Source: an uncultured Duncaniella sp. (lineage in GTDB: Bacteria; Bacteroidota; Bacteroidia; Bacteroidales; Muribaculaceae). Taken from it: 64,000 nucleotides of DNA. Shown here one piece after another: positions 15,687 through 24,255 of the stretch. Location of the stretch: positions 1 through 64,000 of the forward strand of contig CAJUIX010000009.1 in the NCBI GenBank assembly GCA_910586665.1. Direction: 5' to 3'. The position numbers and the translations under genes were made by a program. Numbering within the stretch: the stretch's first letter is position 1; each line of letters opens with the position of its first letter. A model generated the notes under the pieces. That model was not told where the DNA came from. It was given only the letters and a program-made list of their open reading frames with translations, and made no database searches.

Positions 15687-15694
15687 CAAAGATA
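15687..15694 (-). promoter_or_regulatory. -7 promoter box for the ABC permease gene
   Basis: The minus strand reads TATCTTTG, 28 bases before the ATG at 15658, in the 128-base spacer that also holds the kdsA 3-prime hairpins. Confidence 0.6.
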
Positions 15695-15720
15695 AGGGTT
15701 AAAATCGCATAAATAACATA

Positions 15721-15786
15721 AGTCGTTGAATACAAACGATGTATCCAACGACTCTGTATGCAGGAGTGTAAATTTTTTTTACACTC
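15721..15786 (-). terminator. Two consecutive hairpins after kdsA
   Basis: GAGTGTAAA and TTTACACTC (15764-15786) form a 9-bp stem touching the kdsA stop codon, and AGTCGTTG-ATAC pairs with GTAT-CAACGACT (15721-15753, one mismatch) beyond it. Neither has a strong minus-strand T tract, so they may protect the 3-prime end as much as terminate. Confidence 0.5.
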
Positions 15787-16593
15787 TCAAAACTTGTTGA
15801 CTGTTTCGCGGATTGCTGCGAGGCGGCGCAGCAGTTCCGGCAGCTTGCCGAGGGGGAGCATGTTGGCTCCGTCGCTCTTGGCCAGCGAGGGGTCGGGATG
15901 TGTCTCCATGAATAGACCGTCGACTCCGACAGCCACGCCGGCGCGGGCTATAGGCTCTATGAGGTCGGGACGCCCCCCGGTAACACCCGCCGCCTGGTTG
16001 GGCTGCTGGAGGGAGTGGGTGACGTCGAGGATCACGGGCGCGCCGAACTTCTGCATCTCCGGGATGCCGCGGTAGTCCACCACCAGGTCCTGGTAGCCGA
16101 AGGTAACGCCGCGCTCTGTGAGGGCCACATTGTCATTGCCGGCGTCGCGCACTTTCTGAAGGGCGAATTTCATTGCTTCTGGCGACAGGAACTGCCCCTT
16201 CTTGATGTTGACCGCGCGCCCGGTGCGGGCTGCAGCCACGAGTAGGTCGGTCTGACGGCAGAGGAAGGCGGGAATCTGGAGCACGTCAACAAACTCGGCG
16301 GCCATTTCCGCTTCCTCGGCGGCGTGGATGTCGGTAACCACGGGGATGCCGAAGGTCTCGCGCACCTTGGCGAGTATGCGCAGGGCCTCGAGGTCGCCGA
16401 TGCCGGTGAAGGAGTCGAGGCGCGAGCGGTTGGCCTTGCGGTAGGAGCCTTTGAATATGTAGGGTATGCCGAGGGCTGAGGTCGACTCCATGACCTTTTC
16501 GGCTATGTCGAGTGCCATTTTTTCACCCTCGATGACGCAGGGTCCTGCGAGGAGGAAAAATTGTGGCGCTGAGGCGATTTCTGAAAAATTCAT
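15787..16593 (-). CDS. kdsA: 3-deoxy-8-phosphooctulonate synthase
   Basis: A 268-residue enzyme that condenses arabinose-5-phosphate with phosphoenolpyruvate to KDO-8-phosphate for lipopolysaccharide. Diagnostic segments are LLAGPCVIEG, KGSYRKANRS, VTDIHAAEEAE, NIKKGQFLSPEAM, DVTHSLQQPN, METHPDP and KSDGANMLPL. Cys19 occupies the place where the metal-independent E. coli enzyme has Asn; with the later His, Glu and Asp this points to the metal-dependent subclass (inference from known family differences). The length is normal and the ATG at 16593 is the only sensible start. It lies at the end of a long minus-strand gene run. Confidence 0.93.
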   Translation of the reverse strand: MNFSEIASAPQFFLLAGPCVIEGEKMALDIAEKVMESTSALGIPYIFKGSYRKANRSRLDSFTGIGDLEALRILAKVRETFGIPVVTDIHAAEEAEMAAEFVDVLQIPAFLCRQTDLLVAAARTGRAVNIKKGQFLSPEAMKFALQKVRDAGNDNVALTERGVTFGYQDLVVDYRGIPEMQKFGAPVILDVTHSLQQPNQAAGVTGGRPDLIEPIARAGVAVGVDGLFMETHPDPSLAKSDGANMLPLGKLPELLRRLAAIRETVNKF

Positions 16594-16654
16594 CGCTGAG
16601 AATTAGAGATTTAGTTTTGGTTATACGGGTGATAGGTCTGTTCCTGCTGCCGGT

Positions 16655-17365
16655 TCACGACAGTTTTGAGTCGAGGACATGGCAGGCGGTGAGGGCATAG
16701 AGCGCGGCGGTCTCCGTGCGCAGGCGGTTGTTGCCGAGTGTGGCCGGGTGGAAGCCTGAATCGAGCGCGAGTCGGATTTCGGAGGGTGAGAAGTCACCTT
16801 CGGGGCCGATGAGGATAAGGGTGTCGGTCTGCGGACGGTAGATTTCGGAAAAGTCCACGCGCGGAATCTCCGGGTCGCAATAGGCCACCATGCGAGTGGC
16901 CTCCGGCATCATGCCGACCACCTCTTTTATCGGAGTCATGGGCATGATTGTCGGAAGAGTGGCCTTCAGTGACTGCTTCATGGCCGAGACGGCTATCTTC
17001 TCGAGGCGCTCGGTCTTGATTTCCCGCCGCTCGCTGCGCTCGCAGAGCAGTGGGATGAAGGTGTTGACTCCTATCTCGGTCATTTTCTCCACGAGCCACT
17101 CCATGCGGTCGAGGTGCTTTGTCGGGGCGACGGCCACTGCGAGCTGCTGGCGCCAGGGGAGGGGCATCTCCTCGCAGCCGATAATCTCGACGGCGGCATG
17201 TTTGGGGTGTGCGTCGACCAGGCGGCATGTGTAGGCATGCCCTTTGCCGTCTATGACCTGGATAGTGTCACCCTCACGCATACGGAGCACTCTGACGGCG
17301 TGCTTCGAGTCGCTTTCGGGTAGTTCGGAGGTCTCTGCTATGTCAGGCGCGAAAAACTGTATCAC
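16655..17365 (-). CDS. rsmE: 16S rRNA (uracil-1498-N3)-methyltransferase
   Basis: A 236-residue SPOUT-class methyltransferase. The C-terminal knot is clear: LILIGPEGDFSPSEI, then LGNNRLRTETAALYAL, which bind S-adenosylmethionine and form the trefoil knot. The N-terminal PUA-like part (SKHAVRVLRMREGDTIQVIDGKG) binds RNA. The family methylates U1498 of 16S rRNA. The reading frame opens with GTG at 17365 (ATACAGTTTTTC follows), and no better ATG exists. Spacing to kdsA (61 bases) and to the permease gene upstream (35 bases) fits a shared transcript. Confidence 0.93.
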   Translation of the reverse strand: MIQFFAPDIAETSELPESDSKHAVRVLRMREGDTIQVIDGKGHAYTCRLVDAHPKHAAVEIIGCEEMPLPWRQQLAVAVAPTKHLDRMEWLVEKMTEIGVNTFIPLLCERSERREIKTERLEKIAVSAMKQSLKATLPTIMPMTPIKEVVGMMPEATRMVAYCDPEIPRVDFSEIYRPQTDTLILIGPEGDFSPSEIRLALDSGFHPATLGNNRLRTETAALYALTACHVLDSKLS

Positions 17366-17400
17366 TTCCTGTGGGTATCTGTTGTGTATAGGGTTCGGGA

Positions 17401-18741
17401 TTATTCGTTGACCATGCCGTCGGCGCCTGAATTGACATTGTCGATAACCTCTCTTTCGAGCTGCGGCGAGGGGGCGGCCTCCTTCTTGTCGTCATGGAAG
17501 ATGAGCATGAAGAGCACGCCTACAATCAGGGCGTAGGCTGCGAAGATGAGCCATGATGTAACCCAGCCGGCGTGCTGCGCCTCGGGTGTGGTCTGAGAGA
17601 ATACATAGTGGTTGACGACTGCCTGTGCGCAGAGGGTGCCAACGGTGGCACCGATGCCGTTGGTCATCATCATGAAGAGGCCCTGGGCGCTCGAGCGCAT
17701 GTCGGGCGTGGTCACCTTGTCGACATAGAGACCTCCCGATACGTTGAAGAAGTCAAAGGCCACACCGTAGACGATGCAGGAGACTATCAGGAGCCAGAGT
17801 CCGCTGCCGGTGTCGCCGATGCCGAAGAATCCGAAGCGGAGCACCCAGGCAAACATTGATATGAGCATCACGCCCTTGATGCCGAAGCGTTTCAGGCAGA
17901 AGGGAATGAGGAGTATGCAGAGGGTCTCGCTGACTTGCGAGAGTGAGATGAGGGCGTTGGCATTGTGGGCGCCCCAGGTGTCGGCAAACTCGGCTATGTT
18001 CTCGAAGGAGGTAATGAAGGTGTTGCCGTAGGAATTGGTGATTTGCAGCGACACGCCGAGGAGCATACTGAATATGAAGAAAATCGCCATGCGCTTCTGC
18101 TTGAAGAGCTTGAAGGCGTTGAGGCCGAAGGTCTCGGAGATAGAGCTTTTCTTCTGCCCCTTCTTGACCGGGCACGCGGGCATCGTCAGGGCATAGATTG
18201 CAAGCACGAAGCTGAGCGTGGCCGAGGTGATGAGCTGCCAGGCGTTGGTCTGGAACTGGGTGAAGTTGACGAAGAGCATCGAGCAGATGAAGCCTATGGT
18301 GCCGAACACGCGTATAGGTGGGAAGTGCTTGATTGTGTCAAGCCCGGCGCGGCTGAGCGCGTTGAAGGCCACCGAGTTGGCCAGTCCGATGGTCGGCATG
18401 AAGAAGGCCACGGAGAGGGTATAGAGGGTGAACAGCGGTCCGAACTCGACTTGCGAGGAGGTCAGACAGTATATACCTGCTGCGGCCATGAAGCAACCGG
18501 CGAGTATGTGGCAGAGGCTTAGCATCTTCTGCGCCTGGATCCAGCGGTCGGCGAGGATGCCTATTATGGCGGGCATGAAGAGCGACACTATTCCCTGTAC
18601 GGTGTAGAACCATCCGATCTGTGTCTCAAGGCCTATGCGGAAGAGGTAGTTTCCGAGCGAGATAAGGTAGGCTCCCCAGACACCGAACTCAAGGAAGTTC
18701 ATCAGCGCCAGCTTTGCCTGCAAGGTGTGAGTTTTTGCCAT
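17401..18741 (-). CDS. Nucleoside permease, NHS family of the major facilitator superfamily
   Basis: A 446-residue inner-membrane transporter with twelve predicted helices. The start MAKTHTLQAKLALMNFLEFGVWGAYLISLGNYL and the segment WFYTVQGIVSLFMPAIIGILADRW match NupG/XapB-type nucleoside:proton symporters. Central charged loops lie near residues 190-210 and a polar C-terminal tail follows DDKKEAAPSP. It probably imports nucleosides or xanthosine. The neighbour upstream encodes a bifunctional nuclease, a pairing consistent with nucleic-acid salvage, although that link is inference. The substrate cannot be fixed from sequence alone. Confidence 0.85.
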   Translation of the reverse strand: MAKTHTLQAKLALMNFLEFGVWGAYLISLGNYLFRIGLETQIGWFYTVQGIVSLFMPAIIGILADRWIQAQKMLSLCHILAGCFMAAAGIYCLTSSQVEFGPLFTLYTLSVAFFMPTIGLANSVAFNALSRAGLDTIKHFPPIRVFGTIGFICSMLFVNFTQFQTNAWQLITSATLSFVLAIYALTMPACPVKKGQKKSSISETFGLNAFKLFKQKRMAIFFIFSMLLGVSLQITNSYGNTFITSFENIAEFADTWGAHNANALISLSQVSETLCILLIPFCLKRFGIKGVMLISMFAWVLRFGFFGIGDTGSGLWLLIVSCIVYGVAFDFFNVSGGLYVDKVTTPDMRSSAQGLFMMMTNGIGATVGTLCAQAVVNHYVFSQTTPEAQHAGWVTSWLIFAAYALIVGVLFMLIFHDDKKEAAPSPQLEREVIDNVNSGADGMVNE

Positions 18742-18792
18742 TTTAAGTCAGTTTTTATACGGTTTTAGTAGATAAGAAGACTGTTTTTTGTT

Positions 18793-19413
18793 TCAGGCCC
18801 CGGCCTCGCCGCGCTTGCGCTTGAGAATCTCGGCCACGCGGGCGGCTTCCTCGTACTCCTCGCGCTCAATCAGTTTGTCGAGCGTCCTCTGGAGCTCCTC
18901 GACGGCGTAGTTCTCGAGTTTTGGCTCGCGGGCTGTCTCCTCTGCGGGGACATCGTCGGTGCCGTCGTCGGCAGCCTCCCCCTCCTCCTTCACTTCCATC
19001 TCGAAGCCTGTCTCCTCGAGGATTTCGGGGGTGGTGAAGATTGGTGCGCCGGTACGCATCGCTATGGCTATGGCGTCGCTGGTGCGGGAGTCGATGGTGA
19101 CAGTGCGCTCGCCGTCGCTGAAGGTCATTTCCGATGAGAAGATTCCGTCCTCGAACTTATAGATGAACACTTCGAGCAGCTTGACGCCGAAGGCATGGGC
19201 GAAGCTGACAAAGATGTCGTGGGTCATGGGTCTGGGCGGCGTGATGCTCTCCATCTTCAGCGCTATCGACTGGGCCTCGGCAGCGCCGATGACCACTGGT
19301 ATGCGGAACGGACCGCCGACCTGTGCAAGTATCATCGCGTAGGCTCCCGTTTGGATCTGGCTGTAGGAAAGGCCCATCACTTTGAGCCGTATTCTTCCGT
19401 CGTTGTCTGTCAT
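18793..19413 (-). CDS. Bifunctional nuclease family protein (DUF151) with UvrB/C motif
   Basis: A 206-residue protein. The N-terminal BFN domain (about residues 8-135) includes FRIPVVIGAAEAQSIALKME, RPMTHDIF and DSRTSDAIAIAMRTGAPIF, the conserved core of the family whose founding members have RNase and DNase activity. An acidic linker (EEGEAADDGTDDVPAEE) leads to a C-terminal UvrB/UvrC-type helical hairpin (LQRTLDKLIEREEYEEAARVAEILKRK), seen in many Bacteroidetes members. It is cytoplasmic. The gene sits between the nucleoside permease and mnmA on the same strand. Confidence 0.88.
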   Translation of the reverse strand: MTDNDGRIRLKVMGLSYSQIQTGAYAMILAQVGGPFRIPVVIGAAEAQSIALKMESITPPRPMTHDIFVSFAHAFGVKLLEVFIYKFEDGIFSSEMTFSDGERTVTIDSRTSDAIAIAMRTGAPIFTTPEILEETGFEMEVKEEGEAADDGTDDVPAEETAREPKLENYAVEELQRTLDKLIEREEYEEAARVAEILKRKRGEAGA

Positions 19414-19456
19414 CGGATTGATTTTCGGTAAATTCTATGTTGGGGCGTAAGTGCGG

Positions 19457-20539
19457 TTACATCTTACTAACGTTTCGGCCGGTGATTATTCCGCTTCCGT
19501 AACATAATTTAGATTCTTTGTCATATATGACTCCGAACTGTCCCGGTGCTATGCCCTGGACGGGGATGTCGGAGTCGATTATATATCCGCCGTCGCCGAT
19601 GCGGCTCAGACGGGCGGGGAGGAAGTCGGGTGAGTGGCGGTTCTTGAAGGTAATCTCGACGCCGTCACATGCCTCGGGCCAGGGATCGCGCGTGATCCAG
19701 TGCATCTCGTCGAGGTGGAGCAGGCGTCCGTATTGCTTCTCGGTGTCGTAGCCCTGGGAGACGTAGATGACGTTGTCGTGGACGTTCTTCTTAACGACAT
19801 ACCAGGGACCTCCGCTGAGTCCGAGCCCCTTGCGCTGCCCTATTGTGTGAAACCAGAAGCCGCGGTGCTCGCCGAGCTTGCGGCCGGTCTCCAGTTCGAT
19901 TATAGGGCCGGGTCGCTCGCCGAGGTGACGGCGGATGAAGTCGTTGTAGTTTATCTTGCCGAGGAAGCAGATGCCCTGGCTGTCGCGGCGGAAGGCGTTG
20001 GGGAGCTGTGACTCGACGGCTATTTCCCTGACGCGTGCCTTGGGAAGCTCGCCGACGGGGAAGATGAGGTGTTCGAGCTGCCTGTAGCTGATGCGGCAGA
20101 GGAAGTCGGTCTGGTCCTTGACTCGGTCCACGCCGGTGCCTAGATAGACGAGTCCGTCAATCGTATGGGTTGTGGCGTAGTGTCCGGTGGCTGTCTTGTC
20201 GAACTCATGGCCCCAGCGCTCCTCGAAGAACCCGAATTTGATCATCTTGTTGCACATGATGTCGGGGTTGGGGGTAAGTCCCTCTCGGACGGTGCGGAGA
20301 GCGTAGTCCATGACGTTGTCCCAGTACTCCTGGTGGAGCGAGACGACATCGAATGGGAGTTCGTAGCGCCGCGCGATGAAGCTACACATCTCTATGTCCT
20401 CCTCGGCGGAGCAGTCACCCTCGCCGTTGTCGAGTCCGATGCGTATATAGAAGAGGTGTAGGTCATGTCCCTGGTCGAGCAGACGGCGGACGGCCACGGC
20501 GCTGTCGACACCTCCCGATATTAGTACTGCGATTCTCAT
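19457..20539 (-). CDS. mnmA: tRNA-specific 2-thiouridylase
   Basis: A 360-residue PP-loop ATPase that thiolates U34 of Lys, Glu and Gln tRNAs. The PP-loop is SGGVDSAVA (8-16); the catalytic Cys96 lies in NPDIMCNKMIKF and the second, Cys191, in SQGICFLG. The C-terminal beta-barrel ends with PGQFGVIYDKESKLCYGSGII. Sulfur is delivered through the cysteine pair. The ATG at 20539 leads directly into the PP-loop strand. It has normal length and lies between DoxX-like and DUF151 genes, the whole run having the same orientation. Confidence 0.95.
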   Translation of the reverse strand: MRIAVLISGGVDSAVAVRRLLDQGHDLHLFYIRIGLDNGEGDCSAEEDIEMCSFIARRYELPFDVVSLHQEYWDNVMDYALRTVREGLTPNPDIMCNKMIKFGFFEERWGHEFDKTATGHYATTHTIDGLVYLGTGVDRVKDQTDFLCRISYRQLEHLIFPVGELPKARVREIAVESQLPNAFRRDSQGICFLGKINYNDFIRRHLGERPGPIIELETGRKLGEHRGFWFHTIGQRKGLGLSGGPWYVVKKNVHDNVIYVSQGYDTEKQYGRLLHLDEMHWITRDPWPEACDGVEITFKNRHSPDFLPARLSRIGDGGYIIDSDIPVQGIAPGQFGVIYDKESKLCYGSGIITGRNVSKM

Positions 20540-20574
20540 GCTGTCTTTATTTATAGCTTGCGAGCTCCGAGACG

Positions 20575-21084
20575 TCAGACGTCCTCAAGCTCCTCTTCCT
20601 CATATTTGCCCTTTTGGGTGATGATGTAGAGCGACACGAAGTAGTCGAGCGAGATTTTTCCCGCTCCGGCGATGAGCAGATAGATGTATATGCCGATAAA
20701 CATGATGGGCAGGTAGCCGGGGTCGGTGCTGTCAAGACCGTAGACGGGCAGATAGGGCACCATGTCGTGGAGGATATAGTACTCGGCGGCTATCATTGCG
20801 CAGATCGGCGGGATGGCGCTCAGGCGCGTCAGGAATCCGACCATGATGAAGAGTGAGCAGACCAGCTCGATGACTATCATGATGATGAGCGAGCACTCCG
20901 GCGACATGTTGAGCACCGTCGGGAATGAGGTGCTCAGCTCGCTGTAGTTGACAAGGTGGCGTATGCCGAATTGGAGGAGCATTACGCCGACGAAGAGGCG
21001 CATGAAGAGCCTTGCGAGGTTTGAATATGCGTAGCCCGACAGTTTGACGAAGCAGTTGACGGGTGCGGAGTTGTACCAGCTCAT
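20575..21084 (-). CDS. DoxX-family membrane protein
   Basis: A 169-residue inner-membrane protein with four hydrophobic helices (about 24-46, 62-82, 88-108, 122-142). The segment ARLFMRLFVGVMLLQFGIRHL is typical of the DoxX/SURF4 family. The C-terminus is a charged cytoplasmic tail (KGKYEEEELEDV). Family members have been tied to redox and terminal-oxidase complexes, but a precise role is not established. It lies 35 bases before mnmA and 69 bases after the DUF5106 gene in the same direction, so it is probably part of one transcript with the thioredoxin-like protein, which would fit an envelope redox role (inference). Confidence 0.75.
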   Translation of the reverse strand: MSWYNSAPVNCFVKLSGYAYSNLARLFMRLFVGVMLLQFGIRHLVNYSELSTSFPTVLNMSPECSLIIMIVIELVCSLFIMVGFLTRLSAIPPICAMIAAEYYILHDMVPYLPVYGLDSTDPGYLPIMFIGIYIYLLIAGAGKISLDYFVSLYIITQKGKYEEEELEDV

Positions 21085-21153
21085 ATTTTGAATGTGGATT
21101 TTTCTATTGAATTGATGCTAAGTGTCGGAGAGAGTCTGCGGAGGCTGGGTGGG

Positions 21154-22047
21154 TCAGCGTTTTTTCAGCTGGCGGGCCACGTCGAGCACCTGGTCGATGG
21201 TCAGGTGCTTGAAATGTATCCTGTGGTTGCGGTCGAGGATGTAGAAGTCCGGCGGCCCGGGGCGCAGGTCGATGGCGAGGTCTGCGTCGGGGTTGGCACC
21301 CACGGTCCATGTGGCGGGATAGGACGCGACGGCCTCTTTCCATGCGGCGTCAGGCTCGGTGAGGGAGATTGAGACAATCTTGGCGCGACCTTCCTTGATG
21401 AGGTCGGTCATGGATACGTCGGCGTCGAGGCGTATGCGGGCAAGGTTGCAGTCGTCACAGTCAGGGTCGTTGAAGAAGACCACGAGCACCTGCGCCGAGT
21501 CATTGTCAAGGTTGCGTTTCTCCCCCTCGCGGGTGGTGTAGGGGAGGGATGGAGCCGGACCCTTCGGGAGTGACTTGCGGAGGATTTCGGCCTGGTGGGC
21601 GAAGCGGGCCTTGGATGCCTTGTCGATTTTCTTGTTGGCGGCCACAGCTTCGGCGAAGGGGAGGTAGAGTTCGTCAATCCATACCTCGGCTGTGTCGCCA
21701 TAGAGGAGGTTCTCGGCACACTGTGCGAAGAAGAGCTGGTCGGCCGGCTGCCTCTCGAGGGCCTTATTGAGGCGCTTGACGGAGGCTATTGCCGAGTCGG
21801 GGTGGGCGTTGCGGAGCACGGATATGTAGACGTTGAACTCCTTGGCCATCTTGCTCTTGACGGAGAAGGCTTTCTTGAGGTCGCAGAAGTCCCAGAAGTG
21901 GCGTGCGAGATAGTTGCAGCGGTTTTGAAATACGTTGATAGAGTCCGGGATTAGCGGATAGGGGAAATATGTGTCAGTGTCGGCCTTTGCTCCGAAACTC
22001 ACGCCGAGAAAGAGCATTAGTCCGAAAATAAGTCTTTTAAAATTCAT
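21154..22047 (-). CDS. DUF5106-type periplasmic protein with thioredoxin-like domain
   Basis: A 297-residue secreted protein. A signal peptide (MNFKRLIFGLMLFLGVSFGAKA) precedes a helical N-terminal region of the DUF5106 kind (NVFQNRCNYLARHFWDFCDL ... VKRLNKALERQPADQLFFAQCAENLLYG), and residues 165-297 form a thioredoxin-like domain with VLVVFFNDPDCDDCNLARIRL. The CxxC motif reads C-D-D-C, and the cis-proline segment would be GPPDFYILDRNHRI. It probably reduces or isomerises disulfides in the periplasm. It is the first gene of the minus-strand run ending at kdsA and has a promoter box 31 bases upstream. Confidence 0.8.
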   Translation of the reverse strand: MNFKRLIFGLMLFLGVSFGAKADTDTYFPYPLIPDSINVFQNRCNYLARHFWDFCDLKKAFSVKSKMAKEFNVYISVLRNAHPDSAIASVKRLNKALERQPADQLFFAQCAENLLYGDTAEVWIDELYLPFAEAVAANKKIDKASKARFAHQAEILRKSLPKGPAPSLPYTTREGEKRNLDNDSAQVLVVFFNDPDCDDCNLARIRLDADVSMTDLIKEGRAKIVSISLTEPDAAWKEAVASYPATWTVGANPDADLAIDLRPGPPDFYILDRNHRIHFKHLTIDQVLDVARQLKKR

Positions 22048-22078
22048 CTTTTCAGTTTATTGTGAGATTTTACAATCA

Positions 22079-22086
22079 CAAAGATA
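22079..22086 (-). promoter_or_regulatory. -7 promoter box for the DUF5106-to-kdsA gene run
   Basis: The minus strand reads TATCTTTG, 31 bases before the ATG at 22047, in a very AT-rich spacer. It may drive several genes downstream, since the gaps to kdsA are short and contain no clear terminator. Confidence 0.6.
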
Positions 22087-22166
22087 AAGAAAATCTCTCA
22101 AAATTGAAAAATAAACTAAAAATATGCTTGCGCAGCGGATGAATGTATGGGTTTCGCCGGCAAGTT

Positions 22167-22574
22167 TTAGAGGGGATTGCTAACCTCGGCAATCAAATCC
22201 TTTAATGAATTGATGAAATACTCGGTTTTAGGGCGTAGGAGGTTATATAGTTCTGCATCGCAATATACGAAATCTTCATAATCCCCTGATTGTCTGTTTT
22301 CGAATAGGCTCATAAATGTTTTGCCATGCGTCGGTTCAAGCAGGCCTTTTCGTATAAAGTTTAGGGCAAGCATACTTTTGATACCGGCATGTGTCGAGCA
22401 CTCGATTCCGTAAGCAAGCATTAAGGCTGAAGCCGCATAATATAACCGATTGACAGCGGTGTTGAAATAATTTCCCCTGGAATTGTAGTCTGCCTCTTCC
22501 AATGTCTCGATTGCTCGTTGTAAGCGGTAATCAATCAGTGCTTTGCGTGATTCGTCGTCTAAAACAGCTTTCAT
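22167..22574 (-). CDS. HEPN-domain protein, putative toxin of a HEPN/MNT pair
   Basis: A 135-residue all-helical HEPN protein (RLQRAIETLEEADYNSRGNYFNTAVNRLYYAASALMLAYGIE ... HAGIKSML). The segment AVNRLYYAA is the family's most conserved helix. The usual Arg-x4-6-His ribonuclease motif is not clearly present, so nuclease activity is uncertain. The ATG overlaps the stop of the upstream nucleotidyltransferase gene by four bases (ATGA), the standard layout of HEPN/MNT toxin-antitoxin modules in which the transferase modifies and silences the HEPN partner. The pair is less G+C-rich than its surroundings, consistent with mobility. Confidence 0.8.
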   Translation of the reverse strand: MKAVLDDESRKALIDYRLQRAIETLEEADYNSRGNYFNTAVNRLYYAASALMLAYGIECSTHAGIKSMLALNFIRKGLLEPTHGKTFMSLFENRQSGDYEDFVYCDAELYNLLRPKTEYFINSLKDLIAEVSNPL

Positions 22575-22888
22575 AACACGATTCCGTCATTAATTACATT
22601 ACAGGTGAAGGGGGTGCGGCGTTTTTCCCACATGCTCTTAAGTAGAACGAGGGGGGAGATTACAACATCCCACATCAATTCGATTTCATAGAGGCGGTCA
22701 AATATTTCAAGTTTGCGGCTTGCGAAAGAACCCTTGTTATTATTATCGGGCAGAAGGACAAGTATGTCAAAATCGGAATCCTTACGGGCTGTTCCGCGGG
22801 CTTCTGAGCCATAAAGTATTGTCACAGCGTCAGGAGCCGTGTCCTTCATGGCTTTAGAAATCATTTCGACTATTTTTGGCCTTCGCAT
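22571..22888 (-). CDS. Minimal nucleotidyltransferase (MNT), antitoxin of the HEPN/MNT pair
   Basis: A 105-residue member of the polymerase-beta superfamily with the signature GSEARGTARKDSDFDIL, that is Gly-Ser then Asp-x-Asp, which binds metal and nucleotide. In characterised modules of this kind the MNT protein transfers AMP to the HEPN toxin and inactivates it; applying this here is inference. It is the first gene of the two-gene unit, starts 24 bases after a promoter box and overlaps the HEPN gene by four bases, so the antitoxin is made first. Confidence 0.82.
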   Translation of the reverse strand: MRRPKIVEMISKAMKDTAPDAVTILYGSEARGTARKDSDFDILVLLPDNNNKGSFASRKLEIFDRLYEIELMWDVVISPLVLLKSMWEKRRTPFTCNVINDGIVL

Positions 22889-22911
22889 GATTCAGTTGTT
22901 CTTGCTTTCCG

Positions 22912-22919
22912 CAAATGTA
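22912..22919 (-). promoter_or_regulatory. -7 promoter box for the HEPN/MNT unit
   Basis: The minus strand reads TACATTTG, 23 bases before the ATG at 22888. Confidence 0.55.
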
Positions 22920-22996
22920 GGGTTTATTTTATTAAAACACAAGAAAATAAACATAAGTTTTTTGCCTCGGTGCCTATTGCTTAGTTTTGAATATAT

Positions 22997-24220
22997 TTAT
23001 CTCAGCGTCAGGCGGGAGGCGGGGATGAGGCTTGAGGCTGCGGAGAGCAGGGCGTCGGGGGTGACGGCGCGGATGGCCTCGACGGTCTCGGCAAGCGACA
23101 TGGAGCGGCCGCGATAGAGCACGCTGCGTCCCATAGATATGGCCACCTGTTCGGAATTGGTCGAGCCGACGGTCAGCTGGCCTATAAACTGCCGCTTGGC
23201 TGCCTCTATCTTGCGCTCTGTAAGGGGGCTTTCGGCAAGACGGCCTATCACGCGGTTGATTATTTTCATACATTTCCTCACATCGTCCGGGTCGCAGCCG
23301 AAATATATGGTCAGCAGCCCGTTGTCGCTCATCAGCGATGTGGATGCGTCTGTCGCGTAGACGAGTCCGTGGCGCTCGCGCAGCGCCACGTTGAGCAGCG
23401 AGTTCATTCCCGGGCCGCCGAGGATGTTGGCGAGGAGGGATATCTCTATGCGGCGCGGGTCGAGCAGGCCGGGGATGCGTGCGCCGACCACGGTGTGGGC
23501 CTGGAAAGAGTCGCGCGAGCTGTCTGTGCGGTCAAAGGTGGGGATTATCTCCGGGACTTTCCTGGCGAAGGGTGTGTCGGGGCGGCATATCTGCCCGAAG
23601 TAGCGCTCGGCAAGCGTGAACACCTTCTCGGCCTCGACAGGCCCGGAGTAGAAAAGCACCATGCGTCCGGGTGTGAAGCGTTCCTCCAGCCAGCGGCGGC
23701 ATATTGCAGAGTCGAAGCTGGCGAGCGACTCGCGTGTGCCGAGGATATTGTGGGCGAGCGACGAGCCGGCATATGCAAGCTCCTCGAAATCATCAAATAC
23801 GGCGTCGGAAGGAGTGTCAAGATAGGTGTCAATCTCCTCGCCGACTACGAGTTTTTCCTTCACAAGCTCGTTATCGGGGAAAGTCGCGTCGCCAATCATC
23901 TCCGAGAGGAGCCCGAGGGCGCGTGTGAGGTGTCCGGCGGGGAAGGTCGAGTAGACCACCGTCTCCTCCTTGGTCGTATAGGCGTTAAGCTCGCCACCGA
24001 TAAGCTCCATGCGGTCGCGGACGTAGGACGCGCGGTGTGAGCCGGTGCCTTTAAATATGGTGTGTTCGACGAAGTGGGCGAGGCCGTGACGGTCCTCCGT
24101 CTCGTCGCGGCTGCCGGCATCGACAGCCACGCCGCAGTGCTCGACAGGGAGCGCCGACCGGCGAGCCACGGCCCTCATGCCGTTGGACAAGGTGTGGTAT
24201 TGTATATCAGTATCTGACAT
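22997..24220 (-). CDS. M16 family zinc metallopeptidase (processing-peptidase type)
   Basis: A 407-residue single-chain M16 protein. The inverted zinc motif is HFVEH (His49, Glu52, His53) in RHGLAHFVEHTIFKGT, and a third acidic ligand lies in the following ELNAYTTKEETVVYSTF stretch. The C-terminal half has the non-catalytic M16 domain with GGPGMNSLLNVALRERHGLVYA and its Arg-x5-Tyr substrate-binding segment. No signal peptide is present, so it is likely cytoplasmic and degrades peptides. I chose the ATG at 24220; a TTG three codons upstream is in frame. It diverges from valS across a symmetric promoter. Confidence 0.9.
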   Translation of the reverse strand: MSDTDIQYHTLSNGMRAVARRSALPVEHCGVAVDAGSRDETEDRHGLAHFVEHTIFKGTGSHRASYVRDRMELIGGELNAYTTKEETVVYSTFPAGHLTRALGLLSEMIGDATFPDNELVKEKLVVGEEIDTYLDTPSDAVFDDFEELAYAGSSLAHNILGTRESLASFDSAICRRWLEERFTPGRMVLFYSGPVEAEKVFTLAERYFGQICRPDTPFARKVPEIIPTFDRTDSSRDSFQAHTVVGARIPGLLDPRRIEISLLANILGGPGMNSLLNVALRERHGLVYATDASTSLMSDNGLLTIYFGCDPDDVRKCMKIINRVIGRLAESPLTERKIEAAKRQFIGQLTVGSTNSEQVAISMGRSVLYRGRSMSLAETVEAIRAVTPDALLSAASSLIPASRLTLR

Positions 24221-24255
24221 GTTATGCAAAATAGTGGGATTCTCCTGCTTGGAAA

